Positions 62,658 through 64,000 of a stretch of 64,000 nucleotides of DNA are shown here, one piece after another (within the stretch, counting starts at the first letter, position 1; the number at the start of each line of letters is the position of its first letter). The notes under the pieces are model-generated. The model saw only the letters and a list, made by a program, of their open reading frames with translations. It made no database searches and was not told the DNA's origin. The DNA is from Pseudodesulfovibrio thermohalotolerans (GTDB taxonomy: Bacteria > Desulfobacterota > Desulfovibrionia > Desulfovibrionales > Desulfovibrionaceae): the NCBI RefSeq assembly GCF_021353295.2, contig NZ_CP120635.1, forward strand, positions 3,308,501 to 3,372,500, in the 5' to 3' direction. A program made the translations under genes and the position numbers.

Positions 62658-64000
<1,343 letters not shown>

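Overview
The window reads as a chromosomal segment of a sulfate-reducing Desulfovibrionaceae bacterium (Desulfovibrio / Pseudodesulfovibrio type). The evidence is a complete dsrA-dsrB-dsrD-cbiA cluster, an Mrp/NifX locus preceded by a sigma-54 regulator that resembles the D. vulgaris orp loci, and the generally high G+C of the coding DNA. Only one stretch, about 44.0-48.9 kb, is clearly lower in G+C. It is a small decayed mobile island at a tRNA-Leu gene.

Layout. 1-3.4 kb: a LytS/LytR two-component pair with a CstA-type (pyruvate/peptide) transporter. 3.5-7.5 kb: lepA-lepB, with cfa diverging. 7.9-10.9 kb: a PocR-domain sensor, then YitT membrane protein, SAM hydrolase and cobS in one operon. 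11-14 kb: an EF-hand protein, a SppA-like lipoprotein peptidase and an aminotransferase. 14.3-17.5 kb: a candidate sigma-54-driven small RNA, ilvD, and ribB behind an FMN riboswitch. 17.6-21.6 kb: hypAB, then a sigma-54 activator, paired GGGCGAA-N3-TTCGCCC operators, an IHF-like site, a -24/-12 promoter, a NifX-like gene and mrp. 21.7-25.7 kb: a NeuB-family synthase with an unusual winged-helix/Rossmann partner, and an acyl-CoA ligase. 26-31 kb: a complete branched-chain amino-acid ABC system (liv), then a protein with one EF-hand-like segment. 31.9-38.7 kb: cyclophilin, a membrane-anchored protein with a DegT aminotransferase, cbiA, and dsrDBA on the minus strand with a recognisable promoter. 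38.7-43.8 kb: a YkgJ cysteine-cluster protein, a Zur/Fur regulator with ZnuA, a GlcG/HbpS-like protein and a formamidase/acetamidase carrying an internal zinc-ribbon-like insert.

44-48.9 kb is the island. It holds a HigB toxin, a HigA antitoxin fused to an ImmA/IrrE protease, a 41-residue basic protein, an IS3-family element whose orfB is broken by a nonsense codon, a truncated gene end, and an IS110-family recombinase flanked by two structured non-coding segments. A 12-bp direct repeat (CAGGGGAGGGAC) lies at the left edge and inside the tRNA-Leu gene, and an orphan minus-strand terminator outside the left repeat looks like the original tRNA terminator.

49-61.5 kb: a DUF554 protein, an AEC transporter, an MBL-fold lactonase-like enzyme, cheX with a HEAT-repeat/receiver protein, a lipase-like hydrolase, DUF1786, DUF4197 and AsmA proteins, a dimethylarginine hydrolase-like enzyme and a PEP-CTERM protein. 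62.4-64 kb: the 3' end of an rRNA operon on the minus strand (5S and partial 23S).

The observations most worth following are: (1) the complete sigma-54 control region around 18.7-20.2 kb; (2) the short sigma-54-driven transcript at 14.39 kb; (3) the IS110 element, with a start-codon-sequestering leader hairpin and a downstream RNA candidate holding two near-identical stem-loops that differ by a compensatory base pair; and (4) the island boundary with its stranded tRNA terminator. All calls were made by eye from the sequence, without database searches.
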